DNA from: Candidatus Zixiibacteriota bacterium
Lineage (GTDB): Bacteria; Zixibacteria; MSB-5A5; GN15; FEB-12
DNA length: 64,000 nt
Assembly (NCBI GenBank): GCA_020351995.1
Contig: CP070674.1
Span: forward strand, 1,150,022-1,214,021
Direction of reading: 5' to 3'
Every line of letters begins with the position of its first letter. Positions within the stretch are counted from its first letter, which is position 1. The notes beneath the pieces are model-generated. The model saw nothing but the letters and a program-made list of their open reading frames with translations. It did not search any database and was not told the DNA's origin. Position numbers and translations under genes: made by a program. This document shows positions 63,906 through 64,000 of this stretch, one piece after another.

Positions 63906-64000
63906 ATGCCGGAACTTCGTAAAGACCCCATTATCGGTCGGTGGGTGATTATATCAACGGAACGGGGCAGGCGACCGTCGTCGTTCAGTTCCGTCTCCAA
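63906..64000 (+). CDS. galT: Galactose-1-phosphate uridylyltransferase, N-terminus (3' partial)
   Basis: The gene starts at the ATG at 63906 (GAGG about six bases upstream) and runs off the window. The 31 visible codons begin [20 protein letters not shown], followed by GRRPSSF, the typical GalT N-terminus. The enzyme exchanges UMP between UDP-glucose and galactose-1-phosphate (HIT superfamily). Catalytic residues lie beyond the window. Confidence 0.88.
   Translation, partial: MPELRKDPIIGRWVIISTERGRRPSSFSSVS

Overview
The window is a single bacterial chromosomal segment with dense coding, short intergenic gaps, and no phage, IS or CRISPR signal. Several features point to the Fibrobacterota-Chlorobiota-Bacteroidota (FCB) sphere, most likely a poorly cultured lineage such as Zixibacteria. 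They are many secreted proteins ending in a YPNP...K sorting-type domain, a GlmU-like enzyme of the Bacteroidota-associated kind, a Ser/Thr kinase fused to TPRs, and a stand-alone PEP-synthase-like ATP-grasp with receiver domains. The phylum is an inference.

Layout. 1-3680 (+): the tail of a Ser/Thr kinase-TPR protein and an MFS transporter. 3673-28287 (-): the most striking feature, nine consecutive paralogous secreted proteins of about 860-880 aa (called P1-P9 here in coordinate order). A tenth copy, P10, lies alone at 54530-57124. All share an N-terminal signal, a long conserved body, a DxDxDG calcium-type loop, a mostly conserved Cys-Cys...Cys loop of variable content, a 'FEGYRVY' fibronectin-like segment, and a C-terminal domain that resembles a T9SS type A signal but has its own signature. 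No function can be assigned; this is the best candidate for an undescribed system. 28534-32192 (-): an M16 peptidase pair, one catalytic and one lacking the zinc motif. 32377-34929 (-): alpha-glucan phosphorylase, divergent from a plus-strand run of phosphofructokinase, beta-CASP nuclease, LOG-family protein and DUF819 membrane protein (35155-39835). 39885-42608: Pcm, an EVE-domain protein and a subtilisin-like lipoprotein.

42801-44610: an unusual tRNA-His and a GT-C type membrane protein. 44786-50509 (-): an RND efflux adaptor and permease, then a dicarboxylate/glutamate symporter. 50750-53623 (+): an FG-GAP/VCBS-repeat protein with a canonical sorting domain. 53759-57124: a methyltransferase and P10. 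57249-61685 (-): the receiver/ATP-grasp protein and NADP-type glutamate dehydrogenase. 61913-62233 (-): a HesB/IscA-like selenoprotein split by an in-frame TGA and so easily missed by standard gene calling. 62553-64000 (+): GlmU-like sugar nucleotidyltransferase and the start of galT.

Functional threads. Central carbon and storage metabolism is represented by glgP, pfk, galT, the GlmU-like gene and gdhA. Envelope and secretion functions are represented by P1-P10, the M16 pair, the S8 lipoprotein, RND efflux, the GT-C protein and the VCBS protein. The sorting-domain proteins would need an outer-membrane export machine, but none of its components is in this window.
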